Counted from the first letter of the stretch, positions 27,750-37,598 are shown. The stretch: 64,000 nucleotides of DNA from Halodesulfovibrio sp. (GCA_003252375.1 QKEJ01000038.1:1-64000); one strand, 5' to 3'. The notes: a model not told the origin generated them from the sequence alone. Program-made: numbers and translations.

Positions 27750-29645
27750 ATGCCAGAGCCATTGCAGGCACAATTTTTTCGACAGACCTCGGCGCTGCTG
27801 AGTGAGCTGGAACCCCATCTTCTCGAACTCGAGGTTGCGGGAGAAGAGGCGGAATCCGAACTGGTCGGGCGCATCTTCAGGATAGTGCACGCCATTCGGG
27901 GGAGCGCAAGCCTGTTGGGACTGGAGAATCTGGAAGATCTGGCACGCCTGATCGAATGCGTGCTCGATTTGCTTCGGAGCGGAACCCTGCCGCTGACTCA
28001 GGGAGTCATTCGGGATGTCCTTCGCAGTTGCAGTGTGGTGCAAACCATGGTGGAAGGCGAGGCTGACGAACACTATGACGCCTGCATGGCAACCCTCAAG
28101 GAACATGCTGCAGGCGTCATGGAAGATGCGGCCATGCTCAATGTCCGCTATCCCATTTCCCTGCCGGACGGCAGACCCATCATGCAGATGACCGGGCATG
28201 AGCTTGAAGCCTGCATGATGAATGACGCATTTCTCTACGTGCTTGAATTCGACATGAAACGGGATGTGACCGACAAGGACATCACCCCGTTGAGCCTCCT
28301 TGAATATCTGCAGAAGAGCGGGCATGTGCTGGGGACCCATTGTTCGGGATCCCTTGATGACGCGGCCTGCGGATGTGCGGAGGGTCACACCACGCTCTTC
28401 GTCCTTTTTTCCTCCATTCTGGAACCGGATCTGGTGGATGCCGTCTTCATGCTCGACAGGCAGCAGATTCATCAGCTTGATCTTACGGATATCGTCAACG
28501 GCGGCGGCTCGTGGGATGATCTGACCGAGGAGTATCCGGCAGGTGAAACCAGTCCGCAGGTGAGTGATACTCCTCTTGAGGGTATCGACGAGTTGATGGA
28601 GGAGTTTGATCTGGCCATGCGGAAGCTGCAGGAGGATTCTCACGTTCCCTTTGAGCCGTGGGATGAGTATGTGCAGGAGCATCCTGCTCCGGTGGCTGCC
28701 CGTCAGGAAGGTGATGTCTTTGACGACCTCGCTCCTGTTGATGAAATTCTGGAGGGCTTTGACCCGGAAGAGGCCATGCCGGAAGGAGCCTTGCTGGTTG
28801 GCGAGGATTCTGCCACGGAAGAGGCAGGTGAAGCCCCTGATGCATCCATGCGTGATGCATTGCCGGAGGTTCTGGAGGAGACCGTAACGGTCCCTGAGGA
28901 GGTTGTCATGCCTGATGGTCCTGACGAGCAAACCTTGGCGTCAATTGCTGACGGTGCTCCGGATGCGGTCCCTGCGTCATCTGATGCTGTCGCGGACCCT
29001 GATGCACTTTTCGAGGACGGAGATGCCGTGGCGGAAGAAGATGACGAGCTTGCCGCCCTTGAGCGTGAATTCGAGCGGGCGCTTGTGGCTGAAGCACGCG
29101 CCTCGGGCATGATCGTGCCTGGCGAGGAAGACGGGCCGGAGGTTGCGGACAGTGCGCCGGACGCGTTCCAGGGAACGGGCGCAGACGATGATCCGGACGC
29201 GGACCTGTTTGTGGATTCCGGACGGGAAGCGGATATGTCCTATCTGGACGCTCCCCGGAAGGATGCGCCCGAAGAGAGCGGCGTTTTGCTGAACCTGGAA
29301 GGAGAGGTGGGAACCGTGCACGGATTTTCTGTTGTGACGCAAGAGACCGACGTGGTCGTGACACTGGATGGTGACATGACCATAGCCAACGCTGCACGGG
29401 CCCGGGAGGCGCTTCTTGAATTGATGCAGGAGCACTCCAGGGTGGATATCGACTTGCAGCAGGTGGAATCGGCAGATGTAACCTTTGTACAGGTTTTGCT
29501 TGCCGCCCGCAAAAGTGCCGACGAGCGCGGGGTGGTGCTGCAAGTGCGGCAGCCCGTGGCAGATGCCGTGGGACGGGTATTCAGGCTCTGCGGGCTGGAC
29601 CTGGAGGCCCGCAAGCGGCTTGGGCTTGGGGCGCTTTTTGCGTAG
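27750..29645 (+). CDS. HPt-acidic linker-STAS signalling protein
   Basis: The 631-aa protein starts with a CheA-type HPt domain: FRIVHAIRGSASLLG matches the phospho-accepting His segment (His ~47). Next comes a globular region (~140-260) whose FLYVLEFDMKRDVTDKDITPLSLLEYLQKSGHVL pattern resembles a domain found after HPt in CheA-like proteins. A ~260-residue linker very rich in Asp, Glu, Pro and Ala follows, and the last ~100 residues form a STAS domain (VVTLDGDMTIANAARAREALLELM; LQQVESADVTFVQVLLAA). No kinase, receiver or membrane segment is present. ATG at 27750 with AGGAG is preferred to the track start. It may be a phosphotransfer-linked partner-switch protein. Monocistronic with strong promoter and terminator. 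Confidence 0.82.
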   Translation: MPEPLQAQFFRQTSALLSELEPHLLELEVAGEEAESELVGRIFRIVHAIRGSASLLGLENLEDLARLIECVLDLLRSGTLPLTQGVIRDVLRSCSVVQTMVEGEADEHYDACMATLKEHAAGVMEDAAMLNVRYPISLPDGRPIMQMTGHELEACMMNDAFLYVLEFDMKRDVTDKDITPLSLLEYLQKSGHVLGTHCSGSLDDAACGCAEGHTTLFVLFSSILEPDLVDAVFMLDRQQIHQLDLTDIVNGGGSWDDLTEEYPAGETSPQVSDTPLEGIDELMEEFDLAMRKLQEDSHVPFEPWDEYVQEHPAPVAARQEGDVFDDLAPVDEILEGFDPEEAMPEGALLVGEDSATEEAGEAPDASMRDALPEVLEETVTVPEEVVMPDGPDEQTLASIADGAPDAVPASSDAVADPDALFEDGDAVAEEDDELAALEREFERALVAEARASGMIVPGEEDGPEVADSAPDAFQGTGADDDPDADLFVDSGREADMSYLDAPRKDAPEESGVLLNLEGEVGTVHGFSVVTQETDVVVTLDGDMTIANAARAREALLELMQEHSRVDIDLQQVESADVTFVQVLLAARKSADERGVVLQVRQPVADAVGRVFRLCGLDLEARKRLGLGALFA

Positions 29646-29662
29646 GTTGTTCCGATGATGTC

Positions 29663-29691
29663 AAAAAGGGAGGCGAAAGCCTCCCTTTTTT
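29663..29691. terminator. Bidirectional terminator
   Basis: AAAAAGGGAGGC-GAAA-GCCTCCCTTTTTT, an uninterrupted stem with T tracts on both strands, between the convergent HPt-STAS and radical SAM genes. Confidence 0.93.
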
Positions 29692-29706
29692 GTGCCGGGG
29701 AAGGGA

Positions 29707-32289
29707 TCAGTCCATGTGCTGGGCCGTCTTGGTCAGGGCAATGTCCAGAAGTCCAAAGGCCGGAGTCACGGCAAGGATGAGCTTGAGGGGGGATACGTAC
29801 AGATCGGACCAGTCGAAGGTCAGGTCGTAGCCTGCATCCGTAGGCTTGATTGAGTGGAAGAGGGGGCGAATGTCCACCAGCCGCGTGCCCTTTTTGGTCT
29901 CACGGGTCCATTCGAATGCCGTACACGCCGAAAAGTCGGCAAAGGCGGCATCAAATTCGGCTCTGCGTTCCGCAGGGCCGGCATAGTGAAGGGAAAACTC
30001 CTCTGCAATGGCCTGTGGTTGCTTGCGGGAATGGTCCAGCTGCTGCACGCGGGTGGGGTGCATGCCGCGGGGGAAGCCCGTGGCGATGGCGGTAAAGACC
30101 GACTGTGCAGGCATGGGCTCCCGCAGGTAGATATTTACCCATTCAGCAGTGCTGGCAACGCCGACAGGCAGGGCCTTTCCGAAGGAGATGAGCGGCAGGG
30201 GGTGGAAGCCCTGCGAAAAGGTCATGGGGAGCCCGGCCCGTCTGAAGACACGCTCGAAGACGGATTGCAATTCCAGCTGCGACAGGTACACGGAAGGACC
30301 TTCCTTGGTGTACCAGATACGGTAATGCACGGCCTTGTGTCCGAGGTCGCCGGCAAGTTGCGGCGGACCGCTGGTTTCCTGTTCCTTCTGAACGACATTG
30401 CCGCGTTCGTCGGTTTCAGCCTCGTGTGTCATCTGGTCCCGTTCGGGGCGGTTCAGGATGTTGCGATACGCTGCTTCGGGAACGGGACGGTCCAGCAGCG
30501 AGGGCTGTTTGCCCACGTCGCAGGTGCCGCACAGATGGCAGGCTCCGTACCGACAGTCGTCGGTGATGGCCATTTCATGGGCGCGCTGCCGCTCCTTGAG
30601 CAGGAACGTATCGGAGACGCCGCTCCGGATGTGGGCCCACGGCAGCGGCAGGGCGGTGTCACGCTCCGCGATATATTCCTCGTAGGTCAGCCCGTGCTCG
30701 GCAAGGGATTCCATATAGGGTTCCAGCTTGAAGTGTTCCATCCAGCTGCTGAAGACGGCTCCCTTGCGGTAGGCGGTTTCCACCACATCGGCGAGACGTC
30801 GGTCGCCGCGCGAGAAGATGCCTTCAAGTGCGCTGGAGGTGGGCTCGTGCCAGCGCATGCGCATGCTCTTTTCCTTGTTGAAGGCGTCACGCAGGTAGAA
30901 GATGCGGTTGCGGATTTCCTCCAGCGGAATCTGTGCCTCCCACTGGAAGGGGGTGTGCGCCTTGGGCACGAAGGGAGAGATGGATGCCGTGACGTTGAGG
31001 CGCCGGACGTGTCCGGCTGCTCCACGTACCTTGCGGCACAGCTCCACGATGGCGTCGAGATCCTCGTAGGTTTCCGTGGGCAGGCCGATCATGAAATAGA
31101 GTTTCACCTGCTGCCAGCCGTGCTGGAAGAGCTTGCGAATGTGCAGAAGGAGCTGTTCCTCGGTGATGCCCTTGTTGATCACGTCGCGCAGTCGCTGGCT
31201 GCCGGCCTCCGGTGCAAGAGTGGCCCCTGTACGGCGAATCCCGGCCATGCGGGCCATGATGTCGTCATCAATGGAGCCGACCCGCAGGGACGGCAGGGAG
31301 ACGGAAATCTGTTCATCGGCGCAGCGGTCCACGGTACGGGTGAACAGGGTTTTCAGAGCCGAAAAATCCCCGCTGGAGAGCGAGAGGAAGGACAGCTCGT
31401 CGTATCCCGTGGTGGTGAGGGTCTCCTGCAGGATCTGTTCTATCTGTTCGACGGAACGCTCCCGGGCAGGGCGGTAGATGATGCCCGCCTGGCAGAAGCG
31501 GCAGCCGCGGGTGCAGCCACGTCCGATTTCCAGTGCGAGTCTGCTGTGCACCGCGCCGAAGGGAATGGGCTGGGAAACGGGAAATTCGGCATCGTCCATG
31601 TCCGTGACCACGCGACGGGCCGGGGAGACATGGTCGTCGTACAAGGGCACAAGGGCTTCGTCCTTTCCGGTGAAGCGGAAGAATGAAGGGACGTATACGC
31701 CGGATATGCGGCAGGCCCGGCGCAGAAATTCATGTCGTGTGGTCTTCTCGGCCTTGCAGGCTTCCAGCAGGTCGAGCAGCTCGACCATCATGGTTTCCCC
31801 TTCGCCCAGCACCATCAGGTCCATGAACGGGGCAATGGGTTCGGCTGCAAGGGTACAGCCTCCGCCTGCCATGACAATGGGAATGTCCAGCGTGTCGCCC
31901 CGCTGTTCCGTACGCAGGGGGATGCCGCCGAGATCAAGCATGTACAGGATGTTGGTGAAGCACAGCTCGTGCGTCACGTGAAACCCGACCAAATCAAGCC
32001 TGGAAAGCGGCGTGTCCGATTCCAGGGTTGACAGTTCCGTCTTGTGCTCGCGCAGAATGGCAGCCGTATCGGTACAAGGGGTGAAGACGCGTTCTGCCCA
32101 CCATGCATCCCGTTTGTTGATGATGCCGTAAAGGATCTTCTGTCCGAGGTAGGACATGCCTACCTCATACATGTCGGGAAAGGCCAGTGCCAGATGGAGG
32201 GATACGGAATCCCGGTTCTTGTGGATGGCCCCTTCTTCTATGCCCAGATAACGGGTGGGTTTGGGGATAAGGGGGAGCAGTTCACGCAT
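29707..32289 (-). CDS. TIGR03960-type radical SAM protein with C-terminal DUF2344 domain
   Basis: The 860-aa protein has an N-terminal B12-binding-like region (ALAFPDMYEVGMSYLGQKILY), a radical SAM core with CTRGCRFCQAGIIYRPARERS supplying the CxxxCxxC iron-sulfur ligands, a Cys-rich CRYGACHLCGTCD segment, and a C-terminal TIGR03936/DUF2344 domain (VYLSQLELQSVFERVFRRAGLPMTFSQGFHP). In many bacteria the two halves are separate genes; here they are fused in one chain. The substrate is not established; links to RNA or ribosomal modification have been proposed from neighbourhoods. ATG at 32289 with AAAGGA starts the conserved MRELLPLIPKPTRYLG; the track's upstream extension runs through the neighbouring terminator and is wrong. 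Confidence 0.93.
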   Translation of the reverse strand: MRELLPLIPKPTRYLGIEEGAIHKNRDSVSLHLALAFPDMYEVGMSYLGQKILYGIINKRDAWWAERVFTPCTDTAAILREHKTELSTLESDTPLSRLDLVGFHVTHELCFTNILYMLDLGGIPLRTEQRGDTLDIPIVMAGGGCTLAAEPIAPFMDLMVLGEGETMMVELLDLLEACKAEKTTRHEFLRRACRISGVYVPSFFRFTGKDEALVPLYDDHVSPARRVVTDMDDAEFPVSQPIPFGAVHSRLALEIGRGCTRGCRFCQAGIIYRPARERSVEQIEQILQETLTTTGYDELSFLSLSSGDFSALKTLFTRTVDRCADEQISVSLPSLRVGSIDDDIMARMAGIRRTGATLAPEAGSQRLRDVINKGITEEQLLLHIRKLFQHGWQQVKLYFMIGLPTETYEDLDAIVELCRKVRGAAGHVRRLNVTASISPFVPKAHTPFQWEAQIPLEEIRNRIFYLRDAFNKEKSMRMRWHEPTSSALEGIFSRGDRRLADVVETAYRKGAVFSSWMEHFKLEPYMESLAEHGLTYEEYIAERDTALPLPWAHIRSGVSDTFLLKERQRAHEMAITDDCRYGACHLCGTCDVGKQPSLLDRPVPEAAYRNILNRPERDQMTHEAETDERGNVVQKEQETSGPPQLAGDLGHKAVHYRIWYTKEGPSVYLSQLELQSVFERVFRRAGLPMTFSQGFHPLPLISFGKALPVGVASTAEWVNIYLREPMPAQSVFTAIATGFPRGMHPTRVQQLDHSRKQPQAIAEEFSLHYAGPAERRAEFDAAFADFSACTAFEWTRETKKGTRLVDIRPLFHSIKPTDAGYDLTFDWSDLYVSPLKLILAVTPAFGLLDIALTKTAQHMD

Positions 32290-32340
32290 GGCAGGATTCC
32301 TTTGAGCCGGGAGGGCCGGGTATGGCGGGCAGGATAGCAA

Positions 32341-32366
32341 AGGGGGGTGGTTTGCACCACCCCCCT
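32341..32366 (-). terminator. Terminator of the 116-aa protein gene
   Basis: GGGGGGTGG/CCACCCCCC stem with a 6-base loop; on the minus strand a short CTTTGCT follows. T tract is weak. Confidence 0.6.
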
Positions 32367-32389
32367 GGTATACGCAGGACGGGCTGCAG

Positions 32390-32740
32390 CTACTTGAGCA
32401 GCTTGGAGATGTCGGAAACGTTACCGCCACCGGGATTCTGCAGGTTCATGCCGCCGAGGCCACCGGTGCTGAGCGTCAGGTTGGAGATGGACTCCATGTA
32501 CTTGGTCTTCAGTTCCTCGGGGCAGGACTTGTATTCGTAAAGCACGTGCGCAAGGCTGATGGTGCTGTCGAAATCCTGTTCAAAGGGATAGCCGAAGGGC
32601 AGCATCATCATCTGAACCCCCTGCTGGGTGGGGACGGTCTGCAGCGCTGCGACTTCCGTCAGTTTTCCTTCTTCCACGCCGGACTTACCGATGACCATGT
32701 CACCGCTGACAAGCTTAACCAGCTTAACTTCATATGCCAT
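32390..32740 (-). CDS. Conserved small protein, possibly Sm-like (116 aa)
   Basis: No family can be named with certainty. The first ~50 residues (VKLVKLVSGDMVIGKSGVEEGKLTEVAALQTVP) form short strands with a GD-V-IG turn, a pattern seen in LSm/Hfq-like five-strand barrels of phage and bacteria; the middle MLPFGYPFEQDFDSTISLAHVLYEYKSCPEELK and a low-complexity Gly/Asn tail follow. Cytoplasmic. ATG with AAGGAG; a near-consensus promoter indicates an abundant product. The Sm-like assignment is an impression only. Confidence 0.7.
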   Translation of the reverse strand: MAYEVKLVKLVSGDMVIGKSGVEEGKLTEVAALQTVPTQQGVQMMMLPFGYPFEQDFDSTISLAHVLYEYKSCPEELKTKYMESISNLTLSTGGLGGMNLQNPGGGNVSDISKLLK

Positions 32741-32774
32741 GTTGCTTTCTCCTTAGGGGGTTTCTACCGCGCAA

Positions 32775-32803
32775 TAGGTAGGGCCTAGGCTCTTAACTGT
32801 CAA
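32775..32803 (-). promoter_or_regulatory. Predicted strong sigma-70 promoter of the 116-aa protein gene
   Basis: TTGACA and TACCTA on the minus strand with a 17-base spacer; the -35 box overlaps the 3' end of the MFS gene. Confidence 0.65.
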
Positions 32804-33992
32804 GCCGCGAGGTGTGTCTGCAGAACCGCAGAATGACAGGAATGCAGGCAATTCCCATAACGGCGAGAGCCTTGAACCCGGTTCCGAAACTTCCGAGATC
32901 ACCACACAGACCGATCATGGCCGGGATGGCGCCCGCTCCGAGCATGATAACCGGGGGCATGGTCAGGGAGAGGACCAGCGAACGTTCCTGCGGGACGAAC
33001 GCATGGGCGAAAATCTTGAAAATGGCGGGGAACATGAGGGGAGGCAGCATGGGCTGTGCAAAGAGAAACACCGTCAGCAGTGGACCCTCTGCGATTCCCA
33101 GCGCGGCAATGCAGACCACGCTGCCCACGAATGTCCAGAGAATGATGGGCTCCTCCTGCATTCTGTCCGTGAGCCAGCCCCCGACAAGAACGAGAAGGGG
33201 GGTGGTCATGCGCGACAGCCCGATGAGAGTATTGGCTTCCGCACGGGGCATGTGATGCTCGGTGACCAGATACAGGCTCATGATGCTGTAGGGAGCCCAT
33301 TCTATGGCCACCGCCACGATCATCAGCAGCAGGAACATCCACGTGTCGGATCGCCTCAGCAGAGGGGAGATGGTATGCCTGCCGGGAGGCTCGCCGCAGA
33401 AGCTGCCGCCGCGCCCAGCCACAAGGAAAAGTGCGGCGCAGCAAAGGGCTGAGCCACCCATGTATTGCAGGGCGTGCCGCCAGTCTGTGTACTGCAGTGC
33501 CACCTCGGCAAGGAGAGGGGCGAGGATGAATGCGAGGTTGGGCCCGAGTTCATGGACGGCGATGGTTTTTCCCCAGTGCCTGCGGTGCACAATGGAGCCG
33601 ATGGCGGCCATGCCCGAGGGGAAGTAGAGCCCGCCGGAAAGGCCGCAGAGGGCAAAGCCTATGCGCAGATCCGTCAGGGTGGCGGCATGGGAGAGTGTGA
33701 TCAGCGATAGACCGTAACACCCGACGGAAAGCGGAATGATGCGCCGGTGCTGCAGTCTTCCGGAGAGGAAGCCGCTGAGCAGCAGGCTGGTGGCGTTGCC
33801 CGTTGAAGTGAGCAGCAGCAGGCTGCCTGCCGTGGCATGGGAAAAGGCGAAATCGTGCTCCAGGGGAACAAGCATGGGGGACAGGATCATCCGAGATACC
33901 TGATTGCTGAGGAACATCAGGGTGATGAAGAGAATCCAGGGCAGTGCCTTGCCAAAGGCTTCATGGGGAGGAGGGGAGGATGCCGGGGTCAT
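32793..33992 (-). CDS. MFS transporter (399 aa)
   Basis: A 12-helix major facilitator. The loop 2-3 motif reads SGFLSGRLQHRRIIPLSVG, a relaxed form of the MFS A motif, and helices follow regularly to the Cys/Arg-rich C-terminus. Inner-membrane secondary transporter; substrate cannot be inferred. ATG follows CAGGT. It is convergent to nothing nearby; the 116-aa gene lies downstream on the same strand with its own promoter. Confidence 0.88.
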   Translation of the reverse strand: MTPASSPPPHEAFGKALPWILFITLMFLSNQVSRMILSPMLVPLEHDFAFSHATAGSLLLLTSTGNATSLLLSGFLSGRLQHRRIIPLSVGCYGLSLITLSHAATLTDLRIGFALCGLSGGLYFPSGMAAIGSIVHRRHWGKTIAVHELGPNLAFILAPLLAEVALQYTDWRHALQYMGGSALCCAALFLVAGRGGSFCGEPPGRHTISPLLRRSDTWMFLLLMIVAVAIEWAPYSIMSLYLVTEHHMPRAEANTLIGLSRMTTPLLVLVGGWLTDRMQEEPIILWTFVGSVVCIAALGIAEGPLLTVFLFAQPMLPPLMFPAIFKIFAHAFVPQERSLVLSLTMPPVIMLGAGAIPAMIGLCGDLGSFGTGFKALAVMGIACIPVILRFCRHTSRLDS

Positions 33993-34154
33993 TCGTACCT
34001 GTCTGCAAGGGGTGGGGTGTGCATGATTATTGCTGCTATCCGGTCAAAGCCATCTTCCGGAAAAAAATGCCTGTTGCCGCACCTGGTTTCCGGATGCGGG
34101 GATAGTGCAACGGATACATGTTTTCCGGGTGATTGCAAGAGAGAAGGAGAGCAC

Positions 34155-34349
34155 ATGCAAAAGGCTGTACTGACGTTGGGCAAGGCATTGCTTGCCTTTG
34201 GCGTGGCAGCCGCCTGCATTAGTGCAGGTGGCACCTATTCCACCCGGGTGGTGGAGGTTGCCAGAGGGCATGGACAGTTTTCCATGCGCCGAGCGGTTAT
34301 TCCCATGCCGGTACCATCTTCGGGGGCGCAGGTGGTGCGGAAGGAGTAA
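34155..34349 (+). CDS. Small secreted peptide (64 aa)
   Basis: The start ATG at 34155 has AGAAGGAGA upstream and opens into a signal peptide (AVLTLGKALLAFGVAAACISAGG); the upstream extension in the track is antisense to the MFS gene. The Cys at position 21 (VAAAC) could be a weak lipobox. The short basic mature part (YSTRVVEVARGHGQFSMRRAV) matches nothing I know. Divergent from the MFS gene and followed by a hairpin. Small size leaves some doubt, but the ribosome-binding site and signal peptide argue for a real gene. Confidence 0.55.
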   Translation: MQKAVLTLGKALLAFGVAAACISAGGTYSTRVVEVARGHGQFSMRRAVIPMPVPSSGAQVVRKE

Positions 34350-34428
34350 CGGGCCCCGTGCCGTGTTTCCGGCAGGGGGTGTATGCGCCGGTTTGCTGAA
34401 GGAACGCGGCATGCCATGGAGTCTCATT

Positions 34429-34475
34429 GAGAACGGGGAGATTTCCGTAGTGGAAATCCCCCCGTTCTGGGTTTT
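34429..34475 (+). terminator. Hairpin, probable terminator of the small peptide gene
   Basis: A long stem AGAACGGGG-A-GATTTCC / GGAAATCCCCCCGTTCT with a GTAG-T loop, followed by GGGTTTT. The minus strand has no T tract, so it serves the + strand. Confidence 0.6.
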
Positions 34476-34494
34476 GCATGTGAAGAGAAACGGA

Positions 34495-36924
34495 TTATTC
34501 GTCGTTGCTGGCGAGGTTCGCCACCAGCTCCTTGAGCTGCTGGGCGAGCGTTGCCAGTTCATGAACGGCGTCCGAGGACTGTTCCATGGATTGAGCGGTC
34601 TCCCGGCTCAGGTTGTTGATCTCGTCCGTTGCCCGGGTGATCTCTTCCGACGTGGCGGACTGCTGTTCGGCCGCGGTGGCAATGGAGCGGACCCTGTCGG
34701 ATGTGCTGAGTACCGTCTCAACGATGCTGGAAAGCGAGTCCCCGGCCTTGTGGGTCTGTTCCGCATTGTCGGCTACCAGCTTGGCCACGTCCTGCATATG
34801 ATGCAGAGTCTCCGACGTGCTGCCCTGAATGGCCCTGACAACGTTCTCCACTTCCTTGGTGGCCGTCATGGTCTTTTCAGCAAGTTTGCGCACTTCGTCG
34901 GCAACGACGGCGAAGCCGCGTCCTGCTTCGCCTGCGCGGGCAGCCTCGATGGCGGCGTTAAGGGCCAGCAGGTTTGTCTGATCAGCGATATCGTTGATGA
35001 CGCCTATGATCTGACCAATGCCTTCTGCCTGTTTGCCCAGCTGGGTAAGCGTCTTTTCCATCTCCTGCGTGTGAGTATGGACCTTGTCCGTGGAGAGGAT
35101 GACCCCCTGCACAACCGTGGCGCCATCACGGGCGATGATCTGTGCCTCTTCCGCCTTTTCTGCGGCCTCTCCGGCATTCTGCGCCACTTCCAGCGTGGTG
35201 GCGTTCATTTCCTCGATGGCAGTGGCTGATTCGTTTATACGGTCACTCTGCATGGCCGAGGTCTGGCTGGCGTCTGAAACCCTGTCCGCAAGCTGGGCGG
35301 CTGCGCTGGAAACCTGATTGGCGATTTCCGTGGCGGCAATAGCCGTTTCCGCGATACGTTCGTTCTGTGCCTTGACCTGCTGTTCGCTGTCCCGCACGTT
35401 GGTCAGGTCATACCAGAAGGTGATGGACCCGAGCATGACACCGTCGGAATCATAGAACGGCGTGCTGGTGACATCTATGTTGTATTCCTTGCCCGAGGGA
35501 GCCGTCAGCTTGATTTCCCTGTTCTGGCGCTGCTTATCCCTTATGGCCTTGTCAGAAAGAGTATCTCTTGCTGCGTCGCCCCAGAAGAATTCGCCGGAGC
35601 GGATTCCGATGTATTCCTCCGGCTTTTTGGTCTTTTCCAGTATGGTACAGATCTGTTCGTTGGCCCAGAGAATGGTGAATTCCGGGCTGACAATGACGCT
35701 GGGAGTGGTGATGCCGTTCAGCACGCCTTGCGCAAAGCCGAGCTTGTGCTTCAATTCGCCTACCATGGCGTTGACCGACTTGACGGTATCACCAATGGCA
35801 TCGGCGGAATCATACTGGAAGGTTGCGTTCAGGTCTCCGTCTGCAATGCGCCGCGTTACGGCGGAAAGGCCGGTAAGGGGACGCAGCATCATGCGGATGA
35901 GGAAGGAGAAGAGGATAATGGCAATGACGGCGCCACCGATGCTCATACCCACCATGGCCAGCATGATCTTCTTGTCCGCACCGAGATAGATGTCCTTGGC
36001 AGGCAGCCAGAACGTGATGTGCCAGTCCCAGGGCTTGTAATACCGTTTGTAGGCAATGAACTTGGTTCCCTCGTGCGTGAAGTCGAGGAAGCCTTCGGCT
36101 GCGCCGATGAGCGTCTTGCCGTGGGGGATATCTGCGAACGAGGCGCCCTTTTGGGTTTCATCCGCAGTGTAGGCATACTCTCCGTTGGAGAGAGCGATGT
36201 TCGTCTCGCCGAACCCGTTATAGGAGACCTTGGCGATGACCTTGCGCAGGCCGGGGGTAAGCATTTCGCGTCCTACGTAGATGACAGCGATAATCTTCCC
36301 CGTGGCATCCTTGATGGGCTTGTACGCGGTAACGTACCAGTTGTTCACCACGAATGCCTTGCCCCGGAAGGTCTCTCCGTTCATGACGGTCTTGTAGACC
36401 GGGCTTGATGAGGGGATGTATGTGCCCACGGCACGGTTGCCGTCAAGCTTGAGGACATTGGTTGAGACGCGGAGGAGCTTGTCCGGCAACACCTGGAATA
36501 TGGTGGCCGTACCGCCCACGGTTTTCTGGATGTCATCGACGAGGGTGAAGGTGTTATTGAGCGTGCTGCCCGTGAATCCATCCCCGATTTTCAGCAGAGG
36601 TATGGTAACCTTTTCCTTATCCTTGGTAACCTGATTGACGATGGTTGCTTGTACGGTTTCCATGGTGTCGAGGAACAGGGAACCGGTCTGGGCGATTTCC
36701 TTGTCCATGACGGCAAGGTCGGCGTCCAGTTTTTCCTGTGTAATCTGGTTCTGCAGTTCGATGGCGTCTTCCAGCTCCACAAGCAGGGAGGAAATGTAGT
36801 GTTCTCCTAGAATTTCCAGCGTGTGTTTGGATGTTGAATAGAAGTAGAGTCCGGAAACAAGCAGCATAGCTACAACGGTGCTGACAATGCTTAGCTGGAG
36901 TTTTCTGTTGAAGTTCAATTGCAT
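34495..36924 (-). CDS. Methyl-accepting chemotaxis protein with Cache, HAMP and PAS domains
   Basis: An 809-aa chemoreceptor: TM1 ([19 protein letters not shown]), a ~290-residue periplasmic Cache-type region (VYIGREM... pattern [29 protein letters not shown]), TM2 ([17 protein letters not shown]), HAMP, a PAS domain ([23 protein letters not shown]) and the cytoplasmic signalling domain with the conserved hairpin tip [18 protein letters not shown]. No CheR-binding pentapeptide at the C-terminus. ATG at 36924 has GGAGGGG; the track's longer start is unsupported. A sigma-28 promoter upstream ties it to the motility regulon. Ligand unknown. Confidence 0.95.
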   Translation of the reverse strand: MQLNFNRKLQLSIVSTVVAMLLVSGLYFYSTSKHTLEILGEHYISSLLVELEDAIELQNQITQEKLDADLAVMDKEIAQTGSLFLDTMETVQATIVNQVTKDKEKVTIPLLKIGDGFTGSTLNNTFTLVDDIQKTVGGTATIFQVLPDKLLRVSTNVLKLDGNRAVGTYIPSSSPVYKTVMNGETFRGKAFVVNNWYVTAYKPIKDATGKIIAVIYVGREMLTPGLRKVIAKVSYNGFGETNIALSNGEYAYTADETQKGASFADIPHGKTLIGAAEGFLDFTHEGTKFIAYKRYYKPWDWHITFWLPAKDIYLGADKKIMLAMVGMSIGGAVIAIILFSFLIRMMLRPLTGLSAVTRRIADGDLNATFQYDSADAIGDTVKSVNAMVGELKHKLGFAQGVLNGITTPSVIVSPEFTILWANEQICTILEKTKKPEEYIGIRSGEFFWGDAARDTLSDKAIRDKQRQNREIKLTAPSGKEYNIDVTSTPFYDSDGVMLGSITFWYDLTNVRDSEQQVKAQNERIAETAIAATEIANQVSSAAAQLADRVSDASQTSAMQSDRINESATAIEEMNATTLEVAQNAGEAAEKAEEAQIIARDGATVVQGVILSTDKVHTHTQEMEKTLTQLGKQAEGIGQIIGVINDIADQTNLLALNAAIEAARAGEAGRGFAVVADEVRKLAEKTMTATKEVENVVRAIQGSTSETLHHMQDVAKLVADNAEQTHKAGDSLSSIVETVLSTSDRVRSIATAAEQQSATSEEITRATDEINNLSRETAQSMEQSSDAVHELATLAQQLKELVANLASNDE

Positions 36925-37077
36925 TGTGTCCCCTCCGGGTAGATGAATCTGAAGTCGGTGGGCTGCGGCTCCCTGTGCCGTATCCCGATCCCTTGTTCCT
37001 TGAAAACTTCTGAGCCGTACTGGCCATGAAGCCCGGAACAATCATGCCTCATGCTGAACCGAGAACGCATATGTTTT

Positions 37078-37104
37078 CTATCGGCTGGTATGCCGGAAAA
37101 GTTA
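37078..37104 (-). promoter_or_regulatory. Predicted sigma-28 (FliA) promoter of the chemoreceptor gene
   Basis: On the minus strand TAAC, exactly 15 bases, then GCCGATAG; the sigma-28 consensus is TAAA-N15-GCCGATAA. Position fits the MCP gene, with a leader of about 145 bases. Confidence 0.75.
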
Positions 37105-37446
37105 TGGTGAAATTGCAGGAAGATGCGATGTGCGCTCTTTGTCCGCTGCTGTATACCCGCAGAGGAGCGGCAGGCGGAAGATGGAACGCCGGAAGGAGTG
37201 GGGGCGAAAGGATGCCATGATGGCTCCCAGCCTCCGGAATCCGGTACCGGGGGGATACATGTCCCGCAACGGCAAGGCCGGATGGAGCGTATGCACGTGT
37301 TGAGGGCCATGCCCTCAGGCCACAGCGCAGGAAGGAAATTCATATGCTTCCCGAACGGCACGGGGGATCGGACAGGGTTTGCCCCGAGGTACCCGTGATA
37401 AGGATGCGGGCCCGGCCATGCGCCTGAGAGCGCGACGGGCCGTTAC

Positions 37447-37472
37447 TTGAAACTTTGTGACAACGCTTTCAA
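37447..37472. promoter_or_regulatory. Nested palindrome, possible operator
   Basis: TTGAAA and TTTCAA half-sites 14 bases apart enclose an almost co-centred TTGTGACAA (TTGT-G-ACAA). This is the look of a CRP/FNR-class or other dimeric regulator site, but no gene starts close by. Confidence 0.35.
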
Positions 37473-37598
37473 ATCAATGAAAAATCCACACGATATGGAC
37501 GTTAGATGAATATAGGCAATACTGTCAAGCTCCTCTGGCTGAAGATGGGCTTTCTCAATAAGGAATGCTATTTGCAAAGAAATGTGTCAGAATGGCAG

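Noticed and set aside
36915-37361. 148-codon minus-strand ORF upstream of the chemoreceptor
   Set aside because: No ribosome-binding site, Pro/Ser/Arg/His-rich noise composition, and it covers the sigma-28 promoter and leader.
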